Shown: positions 1 through 6,773, counted from the first letter of the stretch. The stretch: 8,275 bases of DNA from Sporosarcina sp. (GCA_029263945.1 JARIDM010000156.1:1-8275); one strand, 5' to 3'. Program-made: numbers and translations. Notes: a model not told the origin generated them from the letters alone.

Positions 1-36
1 ACATACTTGTCGACGACTGGTATGTGGTGATTTTTT
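1..36. terminator. Probable bidirectional terminator cut by the window edge
   Basis: ACATAC (1-6) and GTATGT (20-25) are complementary arms around a 13-nt loop. They are followed by GGTGA and a run of six T (31-36). If the missing left side continues as the complement of GGTGATTTTTT, this is a strong hairpin with an A run on one side and a T run on the other, ending both the minus-strand helicase transcript and a plus-strand transcript arriving from the left. The in-window stem alone is only 6-7 bp, so the call depends on bases not shown. A short plus-strand open frame runs in from the left edge to a TAA at 36-38 and could be a gene end, but eleven codons are too few to identify. Confidence 0.4.
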
Positions 37-60
37 AATATGTTATTTAGCTATCCTTCA

Positions 61-1593
61 TTAACCCAATCGACTCTGTGTAGATAAAATATCGTCTAAT
101 GTACCCACGACTTGTTCAAACACATCAATCTTTTTGGACAATAATGCCAACATATGATCTTCGATCGTGTCTTGTACAGCTAAATTATAAATATGCACAT
201 CATGCGTTTGTCCTAAACGATGTACACGTCCAATGCGTTGTTCTAATTTCATGGGATTCCAAGGTAAATCATAGTTAATCACATGATGACAGAACTGCAA
301 GTTAATCCCTTCACTTCCAGACTCCGTCGCAATTAAAACGTCCGCACGTTCTTTAAATAATTGCTTCATCCATTCACGTTTATTCCTACTGAATTTCCCA
401 TTAAAGATGACCGCTGTAATCCCCTTTTTGTATAGAAAGGCTTGTAAGTAAATTTGCGTTGCACGATATTCTGTAAAAATAATCGCTTTATCATTTGCTT
501 TTTTTATGATTTCATAGGCTTTGATTGCCTTTGAATGCTCGCCTAATTTGTTCAATTTGTTGATCAGTTGGTCTATATAATTGAGGGCTTCTTTTTGTTC
601 TAGACTTTTACGTACCTTTTCCAAGGTCACAAGCGTCGCAACGCCACTACTGCACATTTCTCGCTGTAAAGTCATAAGCGTAAACGGCTCTACCTGTAGC
701 GGCCCCTTCGCTTTACATGCCGAAATCATTTCATAGACGTCACGTTCTTCACGGGTAAAGTCGATTGGCATAATTTGAACGCGACGATTGGTCCACTCAA
801 TTCCAGTATCTGCACGACGATTTCTAACCATCACTTGAGCGACCAATTCTTTTAAAAACGTTTCATGTGCTACATGATGTTTACTTGCTGAAAATGCCTG
901 CTGAAATGTATCATAATTCCCTAAGTGTCCAGGCTTTAATAAAGAAATTAAATAAAACATTTCAAAAACATTATTTTGAATAGGCGTTGCTGTTAATAAT
1001 AAACAAAACCTTTTCTTTAAATCTTTCACGAAAGTATAGCTTTGTGTCTTGTAATTTTTAAGTTTATGAGCTTCATCTATAATAAGTAAATCATAGGTTT
1101 GTTCATAAATTTGTTCTTTATGAGGACTTCTTTTAGCCGTATCTATACTCATGATGACAATTGGACAATGTGCTAAATTATATCCTTTTTTATATTGAAC
1201 CGCTGGAATTTGAAATTTTTCATTCAATTCTATTATCCATTGGTTAACGAGAGATGCAGGCACTAGTATAAGTGCTTTTGTTACGAGCCCCCGAATTAAG
1301 TATTCTTTCAATATGAGGCCTGCCTCAATCGTTTTACCGAGTCCAACTTCATCTGCAAGAATCACTTTTCCGTTCATCTGTTCAATTACTGTCTGCGCAG
1401 CTTCAAGTTGATGTTTATGGGGGGTTAGATTAGGTAAATACTTCGGACAAAGAAGTCCTTTAAAATCGGGTACGATACTGGCTTTCACAGCTTCAAAATT
1501 CATCTGATATAGTGTCCAACGATCCCACGATACTTCACTATCCTGTCGTTTTTCAAAATTCTTTTTCCAAACCGATGTCTGATCTTCTATCAA
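61..1593 (-). CDS. yqhH: SNF2/RapA-like DEAH-box ATPase (YqhH-type helicase)
   Basis: This is a cytosolic superfamily 2 ATPase of the SNF2 group, whose members translocate on double-stranded DNA and remodel protein-DNA or polymerase complexes. The motifs are in order. Numbered from the TTG start, the Walker A loop DEVGLGKT is at about 81-88, LVPASLVNQW at about 110-119, DEAH at 173-176 and TATP near 201-204. In the C-terminal RecA-like domain are KAIIFTEY near 369, SGSEGIN near 425-431 and QRIGRVHRLGQ at 452-462. The product is about 510 aa, near the size I recall for Bacillus YqhH and about half of RapA, so it lacks the RapA accessory domains. The start is taken as TTG at 1593, because GAGGTGA (1599-1605, minus) is a good SD 8 nt upstream. 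An in-frame GTG at 1602 overlaps that SD. The gene lies 79 nt downstream of the uspA stop with no clear terminator between, so it may be the last gene of the sulP operon. The SNF2 class is certain; the physiological role is not known. Confidence 0.9.
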   Translation of the reverse strand: MIEDQTSVWKKNFEKRQDSEVSWDRWTLYQMNFEAVKASIVPDFKGLLCPKYLPNLTPHKHQLEAAQTVIEQMNGKVILADEVGLGKTIEAGLILKEYLIRGLVTKALILVPASLVNQWIIELNEKFQIPAVQYKKGYNLAHCPIVIMSIDTAKRSPHKEQIYEQTYDLLIIDEAHKLKNYKTQSYTFVKDLKKRFCLLLTATPIQNNVFEMFYLISLLKPGHLGNYDTFQQAFSASKHHVAHETFLKELVAQVMVRNRRADTGIEWTNRRVQIMPIDFTREERDVYEMISACKAKGPLQVEPFTLMTLQREMCSSGVATLVTLEKVRKSLEQKEALNYIDQLINKLNKLGEHSKAIKAYEIIKKANDKAIIFTEYRATQIYLQAFLYKKGITAVIFNGKFSRNKREWMKQLFKERADVLIATESGSEGINLQFCHHVINYDLPWNPMKLEQRIGRVHRLGQTHDVHIYNLAVQDTIEDHMLALLSKKIDVFEQVVGTLDDILSTQSRLG

Positions 1594-1605
1594 CTCATTC
1601 ACCTC
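1594..1605 (-). promoter_or_regulatory. Start-deciding SD of the helicase gene
   Basis: The minus strand reads GAGGTGA from 1605 to 1599, matching the anti-SD of 16S rRNA. The GAGG core is 8 nt from TTG (1593-1591), which is ideal spacing. The GTG at 1602-1600 lies inside the SD and has no SD of its own, so the TTG is the better start. This shortens the protein by three residues. Confidence 0.6.
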
Positions 1606-1672
1606 ATAAGAACTTTTCTTATTTGTTAAGTTGCCCTAAAAAGCGGATTCTATCAGGACGAGGTGAGCGGTA

Positions 1673-2086
1673 TTATTTTACAATTGTTACCGGACAGTGT
1701 GCGTGCTTGACTACTTTATGACTGACACTGCCGAGAATCATTTCTTGAAATGAATTTAATCCACGACTGCCTATAACAAGATGGTCAATCGATTGCTTTT
1801 CTACATACTTGATAATTTCTTGACTTGGATTTCCTTTGAGCAGGGTCATCTTCGCTTGGATTCCAGCACTTTTTGCGCGTTCTACGACTGGATGTACTTT
1901 CTGTTCACGGGTAAGCGCGAGACTTTCTGCATTTTGTGAAAGAAGTCGCTCGTCTTTTGCTTTATCGTAATCCGCCACATACACAATATCTAACGTTGCT
2001 TCAGGTAAATATTTGGCCAACGTAACTGCATGATTTGCTGCACGAAGCCCATTTTCTGATCCATCTACTGCAACAGCAATCTTCAT
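1673..2086 (-). CDS. Universal stress protein, UspA family
   Basis: A 137-aa single-domain cytosolic Usp protein. It starts MKIAVAVDGS, the first beta strand with the conserved Asp (D8) that contacts the nucleotide. The ATP-binding signature G-2X-G-9X-G(S/T) is intact: G106, G109, then G119-S120 in the segment beginning GSRGLNSF. The protein ends with the usual strand CPVTIVK. An intact motif predicts ATP binding rather than the non-binding UspA subtype. The ATG is preceded by AAGGGGG, which overlaps the TAA stop of sulP; the genes are only 12 nt apart, so translation is probably coupled. Usp genes are commonly found next to, or fused to, SulP and other transporters, so it may modulate the transporter or report energy status; that is inference. 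Confidence 0.93.
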   Translation of the reverse strand: MKIAVAVDGSENGLRAANHAVTLAKYLPEATLDIVYVADYDKAKDERLLSQNAESLALTREQKVHPVVERAKSAGIQAKMTLLKGNPSQEIIKYVEKQSIDHLVIGSRGLNSFQEMILGSVSHKVVKHAHCPVTIVK

Positions 2087-2098
2087 CTCATTTCCCCC

Positions 2099-3508
2099 TT
2101 ATATCAATTGTTCATACAATTTTTTACTTGAAGTGTTCAACCCTATGATTTTTACATCCACACCTTTTTGCATCAGCTGTTGTTGTACTTTTAAAATGGC
2201 ACCAACTGCGGATTCATCCCAAAGTTGACTGTCTTCAAAGTCAATGATGATTCGATTTTCTGTAACACCTTCAAAAGCCTGAATAAACTTCGTTGTTGAC
2301 GCAAAGAACAAAGGTCCTTTTACTTTATATAGATTCCCTTCCTGTTTAATCTTTACACGTGAAATTTTTGAAACAAAGAAGAGTGCACTTAACACCACAC
2401 CAATGACAACACCAATGGCTAAGTTATGGGTGTACAAAATAATCGCGACGGTCGTCAGCATAACAAGTGTTTCAGACTTCGGCGCTTGTTTCATAAACTT
2501 AAATGATCCCCAATTGAATGTTGTAAAACTGACCATTACCATTACGCCGACAAGAACAGGCATTGGAATTTTAACGACCAAATCCCCTAATACAATAATT
2601 AAAAACATAAGAAATACGCCTGACGTCAACGTCGATAAGCGTCCTCTTCCCCCTGATTTAATGTTGATCACAGACTGCCCAATTAAGGCACATCCAGCCA
2701 TCCCTCCGAAGAAGCCATTGACAAAGTTTGCAATCCCTTGGCCACGGGCTTCTTTATTTTTGTTACTCGATGTGTCTGTCATATCATCCAACACTTGCGA
2801 GGATAGAAGTGACTCTAACAATCCTACGACAGAGAGGGCAAAAGAATACGGTAAAATAATTTTTAACGTCTCAAAATTTAGCGGGATATCAGGGAGGAAA
2901 AAGATTGGTAGCGTATTCGGCATCGTCCCCAAGTCCCCAATCGACTGCAATTTCACCCCACTAAAAATCGCAATGCTAGACATGACGACAATTGCCACTA
3001 GCGGTGCAGGAATTGCGGTGAAAAATCTTGGTATCGCATAGACTAAAATAAGCGTTACGATCGCAAATAGATACGTCATCCCGCCTGCCCCAATTAAATA
3101 AGGCATTTGTGTTATAAAAATCATAATCCCTAATGCATTGACAAAGCCTAACATGACTGCATTAGGAATAAAACGCATAAGATTTGCCACACCAAATAAG
3201 CCTAAGATAAATTGGATAATCCCTGTTAATATAGTTGCTGCAAGAACATATTCTAACCCATGATCTGCCATTAACGTCACGAGCACCAAGGCCATAGCGC
3301 CAGTTGCGGCTGATATTAACCCTGGACGTCCTCCGACAAATGAAATAATAACTGCGATTGTAAATGAAGCATAAAGCGCGACACGTGGATCGACACCCAC
3401 AATAAACGCAAAAGCCAATGCTTCAGGTATAAGTGCAAGTCCAACAACAACACCTGCCAATAAATCAGCACGTATATTCCCAAACCATTGTTGTTTCAAA
3501 GTATCCAT
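2099..3508 (-). CDS. SulP-family anion transporter with C-terminal STAS domain
   Basis: A 469-aa integral membrane protein of the SulP (SLC26) family, which moves sulfate, bicarbonate or other anions, often with Na+ or H+. The N-terminal part starts with RADLLAGVVVGLALIPEALA (about 13-32), the family's typical first transmembrane segment. Many hydrophobic helices follow up to about residue 380. The conserved block around E232 (LLESLLSSQVLDDMTD) and FFGGMAGCALIGQSVINIKSGG (about 267-288, in parts) is characteristic. A cytosolic STAS domain covers about 390-469, including IIIDFEDSQLWDESAVGAIL. The ATG has a good SD (AAAGGGG). It is the first gene of a likely operon with uspA and perhaps the helicase, and is divergent from the resolvase-like gene. 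The substrate cannot be read from sequence; a BicA-like bicarbonate role is as possible as sulfate. No clear sulP promoter was found. Confidence 0.93.
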   Translation of the reverse strand: MDTLKQQWFGNIRADLLAGVVVGLALIPEALAFAFIVGVDPRVALYASFTIAVIISFVGGRPGLISAATGAMALVLVTLMADHGLEYVLAATILTGIIQFILGLFGVANLMRFIPNAVMLGFVNALGIMIFITQMPYLIGAGGMTYLFAIVTLILVYAIPRFFTAIPAPLVAIVVMSSIAIFSGVKLQSIGDLGTMPNTLPIFFLPDIPLNFETLKIILPYSFALSVVGLLESLLSSQVLDDMTDTSSNKNKEARGQGIANFVNGFFGGMAGCALIGQSVINIKSGGRGRLSTLTSGVFLMFLIIVLGDLVVKIPMPVLVGVMVMVSFTTFNWGSFKFMKQAPKSETLVMLTTVAIILYTHNLAIGVVIGVVLSALFFVSKISRVKIKQEGNLYKVKGPLFFASTTKFIQAFEGVTENRIIIDFEDSQLWDESAVGAILKVQQQLMQKGVDVKIIGLNTSSKKLYEQLI

Positions 3509-3518
3509 ACTGTTCCCC

Positions 3519-3549
3519 TTTCAATTAAACAAAGCCACTATGATATAAT
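3519..3549 (+). promoter_or_regulatory. SigA-type promoter of the resolvase-like gene (extended -10)
   Basis: A perfect TATAAT at 3544-3549 is preceded by TG one base away (3541-3542), giving an extended -10 element. The -35 region around 3519-3525 (TTTCAAT) is weak, as is common for extended -10 promoters. Transcription would begin near 3556, leaving a leader of roughly 57 nt that contains the inverted repeat at 3571-3596. Confidence 0.6.
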
Positions 3550-3570
3550 GTTAATAGCTTATCACTTTTA

Positions 3571-3596
3571 TTCCCAAAAAGTAACCCTTTTGGGAA
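3571..3596. repeat. Perfect 9-bp inverted repeat, likely operator or leader hairpin
   Basis: TTCCCAAAA (3571-3579) and TTTTGGGAA (3588-3596) are exact reverse complements separated by 8 nt. The repeat sits between the predicted start of transcription and the SD (TTAGGAG, 3598-3604) of the downstream gene, in the gap shared with divergent sulP. It could be the binding site of the neighbouring resolvase-like DNA-binding protein (dimer site, autoregulation), or an RNA hairpin close to the ribosome binding site. It is not followed by a T run, so it is not a terminator. Confidence 0.65.
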
Positions 3597-3612
3597 GTTA
3601 GGAGTCCAAATA

Positions 3613-4170
3613 ATGAACTATGGTTACATCCGGCCAACTGTAGCTGACCCAAAAGGAGAACTCCAGGTTGTAGACGTAAAATGCGACAAACTTTTTCAGG
3701 AACCTCACGGCTTGGCAAAGAAAAGAAAGGTACTAGAACAAGTACTCATGTTAGCTCAAAAGAACGATAAAATATACGTCCAAAATATTGAAGTACTTGC
3801 AGATTCATTTCAACAACTTTTAGACGTGCTAAGGCTTGCCGAGCGCGATCAAATTTGCATCCACTTTATTGATGAACAACTGACAAGTCATTCACTCCTT
3901 CCAAAATCTCTTTTAGAAATCACTACTTTTTTCACACAACTACAAGCCACTTTTTCAAGACATTCGGCTATTTTTTCAGCACAGGCTGCAAAAGAGCAAG
4001 GAAAGACAATCGGACGTCCTAAAAAATCAGATGAAAAGTTGCAGCTTGCTTTTCAAATGTATGAAGAAAAAGACTTTACCCTATTTGATATTAAAGAAGC
4101 GACAGGCATCAGTAAGTCAACACTGTATCGATACCTTGACCAACGTGCCAGTCATGAGAAAAAAGAATAG
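3613..4170 (+). CDS. Degenerate serine-recombinase (resolvase-like) protein, probably a DNA-binding regulator
   Basis: This 185-aa protein has the layout of a small serine resolvase: an N-terminal domain (about 1-125), the linker AKEQGKTIGRPKKSDEK (about 126-142) and a C-terminal helix-turn-helix (about 143-175, ending ISKSTLYRYL). Against the family's usual YxRVST start, it reads YIRPTV (5-10), so the catalytic Ser is replaced by Thr (T9) and followed by Val. The block normally written LDRLGRS reads IEVLADS (59-65), so both active-site Args (Arg68 and Arg71 of gamma-delta resolvase) are lost. An Arg (R38) matching the first conserved catalytic Arg of the RPxL block may remain. Strand cleavage is therefore unlikely, while DNA binding should be kept. 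No inverted-repeat ends, transposase or integron surround it, so it is not an active mobile element here. The gene has a good SD, a palindrome in its leader and a strong terminator overlapping its end. The regulator role is inferred. Confidence 0.8.
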   Translation: MNYGYIRPTVADPKGELQVVDVKCDKLFQEPHGLAKKRKVLEQVLMLAQKNDKIYVQNIEVLADSFQQLLDVLRLAERDQICIHFIDEQLTSHSLLPKSLLEITTFFTQLQATFSRHSAIFSAQAAKEQGKTIGRPKKSDEKLQLAFQMYEEKDFTLFDIKEATGISKSTLYRYLDQRASHEKKE

Positions 4171-4211
4171 CAGTGGTTAGCATTTCTACGCTAACCACTG
4201 CTATTCTTTTT
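4159..4211. terminator. Strong bidirectional terminator between converging genes
   Basis: GAATAGCAGTGGTTAGC (4165-4181) pairs perfectly with GCTAACCACTGCTATTC (4190-4206) around an 8-nt loop. Six A precede the left arm (4159-4164) and five T follow the right arm (4207-4211), so it works on both strands. The TAG stop of the resolvase-like gene (4168-4170) lies inside the left arm. The acyltransferase stop is at 4217-4219, just beyond the other side. Confidence 0.93.
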
Positions 4212-4216
4212 CTTGG

Positions 4217-5227
4217 TTATCTTTCCTGTAGTCGGTCCATCGTTCTTTCAAAGGTTTTTCTAATAATGGTCATTTTCCCTTCAATAAAAGGTTGCCAAAT
4301 CCCGAGCACTGGCTTTGTCGACAAGACGAACACAATGATCGCCGACAACAGCGCCATCCCTAGTAAATCAATAACGCCGTCGATACGGAATAAGTTTGCT
4401 TCTCTGAAAGACTGAATGAGGAATCCATGCAATAAATAAACATATAAAGTTCTTGTGCCCAAATGTGTGAAACGGTTTTGAGTTCTTGGAATCCATGCCA
4501 AAAAGCTCATTGCCATCAATACCGCTGTCACATAGACCAGTAACCGAGCCACTCCACCTAGTACAGGCAGCCCTAAATCTGCGTATGATTTAGAAGCGAG
4601 CAACCAACCAGAATTCAATTCAGGTGCTATATAAATTGCAATTGCCACGCCAGTCATCACAACGAGTGAAATAACTTTTGCGATTCGCTCTCTTAACCAC
4701 ATGACTTGTTTTTCCGTAGCCCAGTACCCCAGTAAGAAAAAAGGAAAGAAAACAAAAGTACGAGACAAACTCAACGTGTGGCCAATTTCTCCAAAATACC
4801 CTACCCCTAACCCAATTGAGACTGCAAATGTCAAACTGACAAACATCGGTGCCTTTTTAAAAAGAATTAATAAAATGTTCCAGCTAAACAAACTGCATAA
4901 AAACCACAAAGACCATTGTGGATAAAAGACGCCTGCTTGCCAACCAGACTTCCCAATAAAGAAGTAAAACAGTGTATAGAGTAATTGGAAAATTAAATAG
5001 GGCACCAATAGCTTTTTACCAAGTGTAACAATTGAAGACCACTTGCCCGCTCCTTTAGCAAAAAATCCTGCCAAGAAAATAAAAGCAGGCATATGAAACG
5101 TATACAACCACAAATATAAAGTCTTTAAATTCTCTGAATCACCCACAAATGGTTGGATTAAGTGACCAAAAACCACTAAAAATATCAGTACTAATTTCGC
5201 ATTATCAAAATAAGCATTTCTTTCCAC
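4217..5227 (-). CDS. Membrane acyltransferase, acyltransferase-3 family (YfiQ/fucose 4-O-acetylase-like)
   Basis: A multipass inner-membrane protein of about 336 aa with around ten hydrophobic segments. Members transfer acetyl or other acyl groups to cell-surface sugars. Family features visible from the N-terminus are YFDNAKLVLIFLVVFGH, with a conserved His (H22 from the GTG start), HMPAFIFLAGFFAKG with His (H45), and the late segment YVYLLHGFLIQ (H267). There is no extracellular SGNH domain of the OatA type, so it is a stand-alone acyltransferase-3 protein. The start chosen is GTG at 5227, because AAAGGA (5236-5241, minus) is 8 nt upstream; an ATG at 5236 overlaps this SD and would add three residues. 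The gene ends beside the shared bidirectional terminator and stands alone, with the neighbouring lipoprotein's terminator upstream. The acceptor sugar is not known. Confidence 0.88.
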   Translation of the reverse strand: MERNAYFDNAKLVLIFLVVFGHLIQPFVGDSENLKTLYLWLYTFHMPAFIFLAGFFAKGAGKWSSIVTLGKKLLVPYLIFQLLYTLFYFFIGKSGWQAGVFYPQWSLWFLCSLFSWNILLILFKKAPMFVSLTFAVSIGLGVGYFGEIGHTLSLSRTFVFFPFFLLGYWATEKQVMWLRERIAKVISLVVMTGVAIAIYIAPELNSGWLLASKSYADLGLPVLGGVARLLVYVTAVLMAMSFLAWIPRTQNRFTHLGTRTLYVYLLHGFLIQSFREANLFRIDGVIDLLGMALLSAIIVFVLSTKPVLGIWQPFIEGKMTIIRKTFERTMDRLQER

Positions 5228-5241
5228 GTTTCTCATCCTTT
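5228..5241 (-). promoter_or_regulatory. Start-deciding SD of the acyltransferase gene
   Basis: On the minus strand AAAGGA runs from 5241 to 5236. Its last base is the A of the upstream ATG (5236-5234), so that ATG cannot be served by this SD. The GTG at 5227-5225 is 8 nt downstream and is the likelier start. Confidence 0.6.
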
Positions 5242-5396
5242 ATCAATGTTCCTATAATGATAAGTACCCGTTTATACGAAACTTAAGACGATTTATGTCC
5301 GATTTAATATAGCTGTCATTCCTGTAAAACCCTTGATACTTTGACTTATAAACGTAATATATGTATTCAAACTTTAACTAGCAGAGATAACAGCAT

Positions 5397-5434
5397 AAAA
5401 AAGCCTTATTTTACGTTTAAAAGTAAAATAAGGC
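5397..5434 (-). terminator. Rho-independent terminator of the SurA_N lipoprotein gene
   Basis: GCCTTATTTTAC (5403-5414) and GTAAAATAAGGC (5423-5434) are perfect 12-bp arms with an 8-nt loop. On the minus strand the hairpin is followed by six T (5402-5397). It lies just 3' of the lipoprotein stop codon (5442-5444). Confidence 0.9.
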
Positions 5435-5441
5435 GTGTGTA

Positions 5442-6230
5442 TTAGATTTTCATTTCAATTTCTGCTTTTTCTTTTAACTCTTGGATATGTGCAGCGATTT
5501 TCTGTTGTTGTTTTTCTTGTTTAAGAATAGACTCAATTTCATCTTTAACTTCTTCAAGTTTTGGTAAGTCATTACCTTCTTGTTCTTCTTCTCCTGCTTC
5601 AGCTTCTGCCTTTTTTTGTGCTTCAGCTTGTGCAACAAAACCGTCATAATACTCTTGTACTTCTTCTTCAGAAATTTCTTCTAAAGGCGCAACTTCTTCA
5701 GAGTACTTTTTGAAAATAATAGAATCAGCAATTTGTGCTTTAAATGCATCCATCGTAACATCTTGGCTCTTCAGTGCTTTTTTCAATGTATCTTCATCGC
5801 CAAATTGTTCGACCATCCCATTATATTCTTTTTCAATTTCTTCTTCAGTCGCTTCTACTTTCTTTTCTTTTGCAGATTGTAACAGGACCGTTTGATCGAT
5901 CATTGCATCAATTGTTTGTGTCTTAATAGTTTCAGCCATTTCTTCACTTGTTGGATCTTGACCCATTTGTTGCATTTGGCTTTGGATAGAACCAAGTACT
6001 GCATTATATTGTTCACCTTTTAGCTCTTCTTTGTTTACGATGACAACAACTTTTTTAGCATCGACTTCTTGCTCAGCTAGCTTTGCTTGCAGTTCTTCCA
6101 TCGCTGCGTTGTCTTCTGGTGTTCCCTCTGCTTCTTTATCTGTTTTCTTTTTATCGTCACCGCCGCAAGCCGCTAAACTTAAAGCAAGTGCAGCTGTCAT
6201 GATTGGAAATAATACTTTTTTCATTTTCAT
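5442..6230 (-). CDS. SurA_N-domain lipoprotein (PrsA-like chaperone without parvulin domain)
   Basis: A 262-aa predicted lipoprotein. The signal peptide MKMKKVLFPIMTAALALSLA leads to the lipobox LAAC with the lipidated Cys at residue 22, so it should sit on the outer face of the membrane. A charged linker rich in Lys, Asp and Glu follows (about 23-55). The SurA/PrsA N-terminal fold then starts at VVVIVNKEELKGEQYNAV (about 61-78) and runs through long helices to EEISEEEVQEYYDGF (about 184-198). In full foldases a parvulin (PPIase) domain is inserted after this point. Here there is only a low-complexity Ala/Glu/Gln stretch (about 199-221), then the closing helices to the C-terminus. It is therefore probably a chaperone-like protein without peptidyl-prolyl isomerase activity. 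The ATG has SD AAAGGGG about 10 nt away. The gene has its own terminator and may share a transcript with the upstream UPF0158 gene. Confidence 0.85.
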   Translation of the reverse strand: MKMKKVLFPIMTAALALSLAACGGDDKKKTDKEAEGTPEDNAAMEELQAKLAEQEVDAKKVVVIVNKEELKGEQYNAVLGSIQSQMQQMGQDPTSEEMAETIKTQTIDAMIDQTVLLQSAKEKKVEATEEEIEKEYNGMVEQFGDEDTLKKALKSQDVTMDAFKAQIADSIIFKKYSEEVAPLEEISEEEVQEYYDGFVAQAEAQKKAEAEAGEEEQEGNDLPKLEEVKDEIESILKQEKQQQKIAAHIQELKEKAEIEMKI

Positions 6231-6346
6231 AATGTGTAGACCCCTTTCAATTCTATTGCTTTTTTCATATGAACCACAATGTGCATCATAACGAATATAC
6301 CTTGAAATTAAAACCTAAAACCCTTCAGAACCATAAAATGTATCTT

Positions 6347-6718
6347 TTATGTATACATCTTCAGCCAAACAGACATTTTTTCTTTCGCATAGTTATTTTC
6401 AAAGTTATACCACTCATTCTCAATTCCTTGTCCTTTAATATGTGTTTTAAATGATTGAAATGGTTGTTTTCCTTTCAATACATCTATTAACTGACCTGAA
6501 ATTTCAGCTTCTTGCTTTCCCGCAAATAGCGCCATTAAATCATATGCTTCCGTTGATGTCATTTGTGGAATCGTAATAAGTCCATCCGTCTCGCTTGTTG
6601 GAAATTTTATAGGCTTTGTCTCAATCTCCTTAGTTAGACGATTGTAAATATAAAAAGTTTCATCGTTTCCATTTAAATAAGCCTCTACAAGTTCATCGAT
6701 TAAGTCCAAGTGACTCAT
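6347..6718 (-). CDS. UPF0158 family protein, function unknown
   Basis: A 123-aa soluble, probably cytosolic protein. The N-terminal part (LVEAY, then FYIYNRLTKEIE, about 10-33) and the C-terminal block match the UPF0158 family pattern: AYDLMALFAGKQ (about 58-69), LIDVLKGKQPFQSFK (about 77-91) with the central G-K-x-x-F-x-x-F, and ENEWYNFEN (about 100-108) with the conserved E-W-Y. I know of no established function. The SD AGGAG is only 3 nt from the ATG used here; a TTG nine bases downstream (6709) is in frame and is the alternative start, which would remove three residues. It lies between ytxJ and the SurA_N lipoprotein gene, all on the minus strand. No terminator was found between it and the lipoprotein gene, so they may be co-transcribed. 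Confidence 0.8.
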   Translation of the reverse strand: MSHLDLIDELVEAYLNGNDETFYIYNRLTKEIETKPIKFPTSETDGLITIPQMTSTEAYDLMALFAGKQEAEISGQLIDVLKGKQPFQSFKTHIKGQGIENEWYNFENNYAKEKMSVWLKMYT

Positions 6719-6773
6719 CCTCTCCTATTTTATTATGTACACTTTTGTTAAGACTCAAACTGTCATGCGTTTT

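Noticed and set aside
2403..3041. A 212-codon open frame on the plus strand
   Set aside because: It lies wholly antisense to the SulP gene, whose protein has clear family motifs. The antisense product has no recognisable domain and no SD, and is a by-product of the sulP codon pattern.
3613..4170. The resolvase-like gene as a sign of a transposon or integrated element
   Set aside because: No transposase, terminal repeats, target-site duplication or cargo genes flank it, the catalytic residues are missing, and the neighbours are ordinary chromosomal genes.
4173..4415. An 80-codon plus-strand open frame after the resolvase-like gene
   Set aside because: It begins inside the terminator hairpin and is antisense to the acyltransferase C-terminus.
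5264..5289. Possible sigma-B promoter for the acyltransferase (GGGTAC with a TCTTAA 13 nt upstream, minus strand)
   Set aside because: The -10 is close to consensus but the -35 is only 4/6, and no second line of evidence supports it. The rest of 5242-5396 gave no better sigma-A pair.
6332..6351. CATAAAA...TTTTATG inverted repeat at the end of the UPF0158 gene as a terminator
   Set aside because: The stem is only 7 bp, almost entirely A/T, and has no T run after it on the minus strand.
6031..6454. Two plus-strand open frames opposite the lipoprotein and UPF0158 genes
   Set aside because: They overlap genes with clear family features on the other strand, show low-complexity or unremarkable translations, and have no convincing SD.
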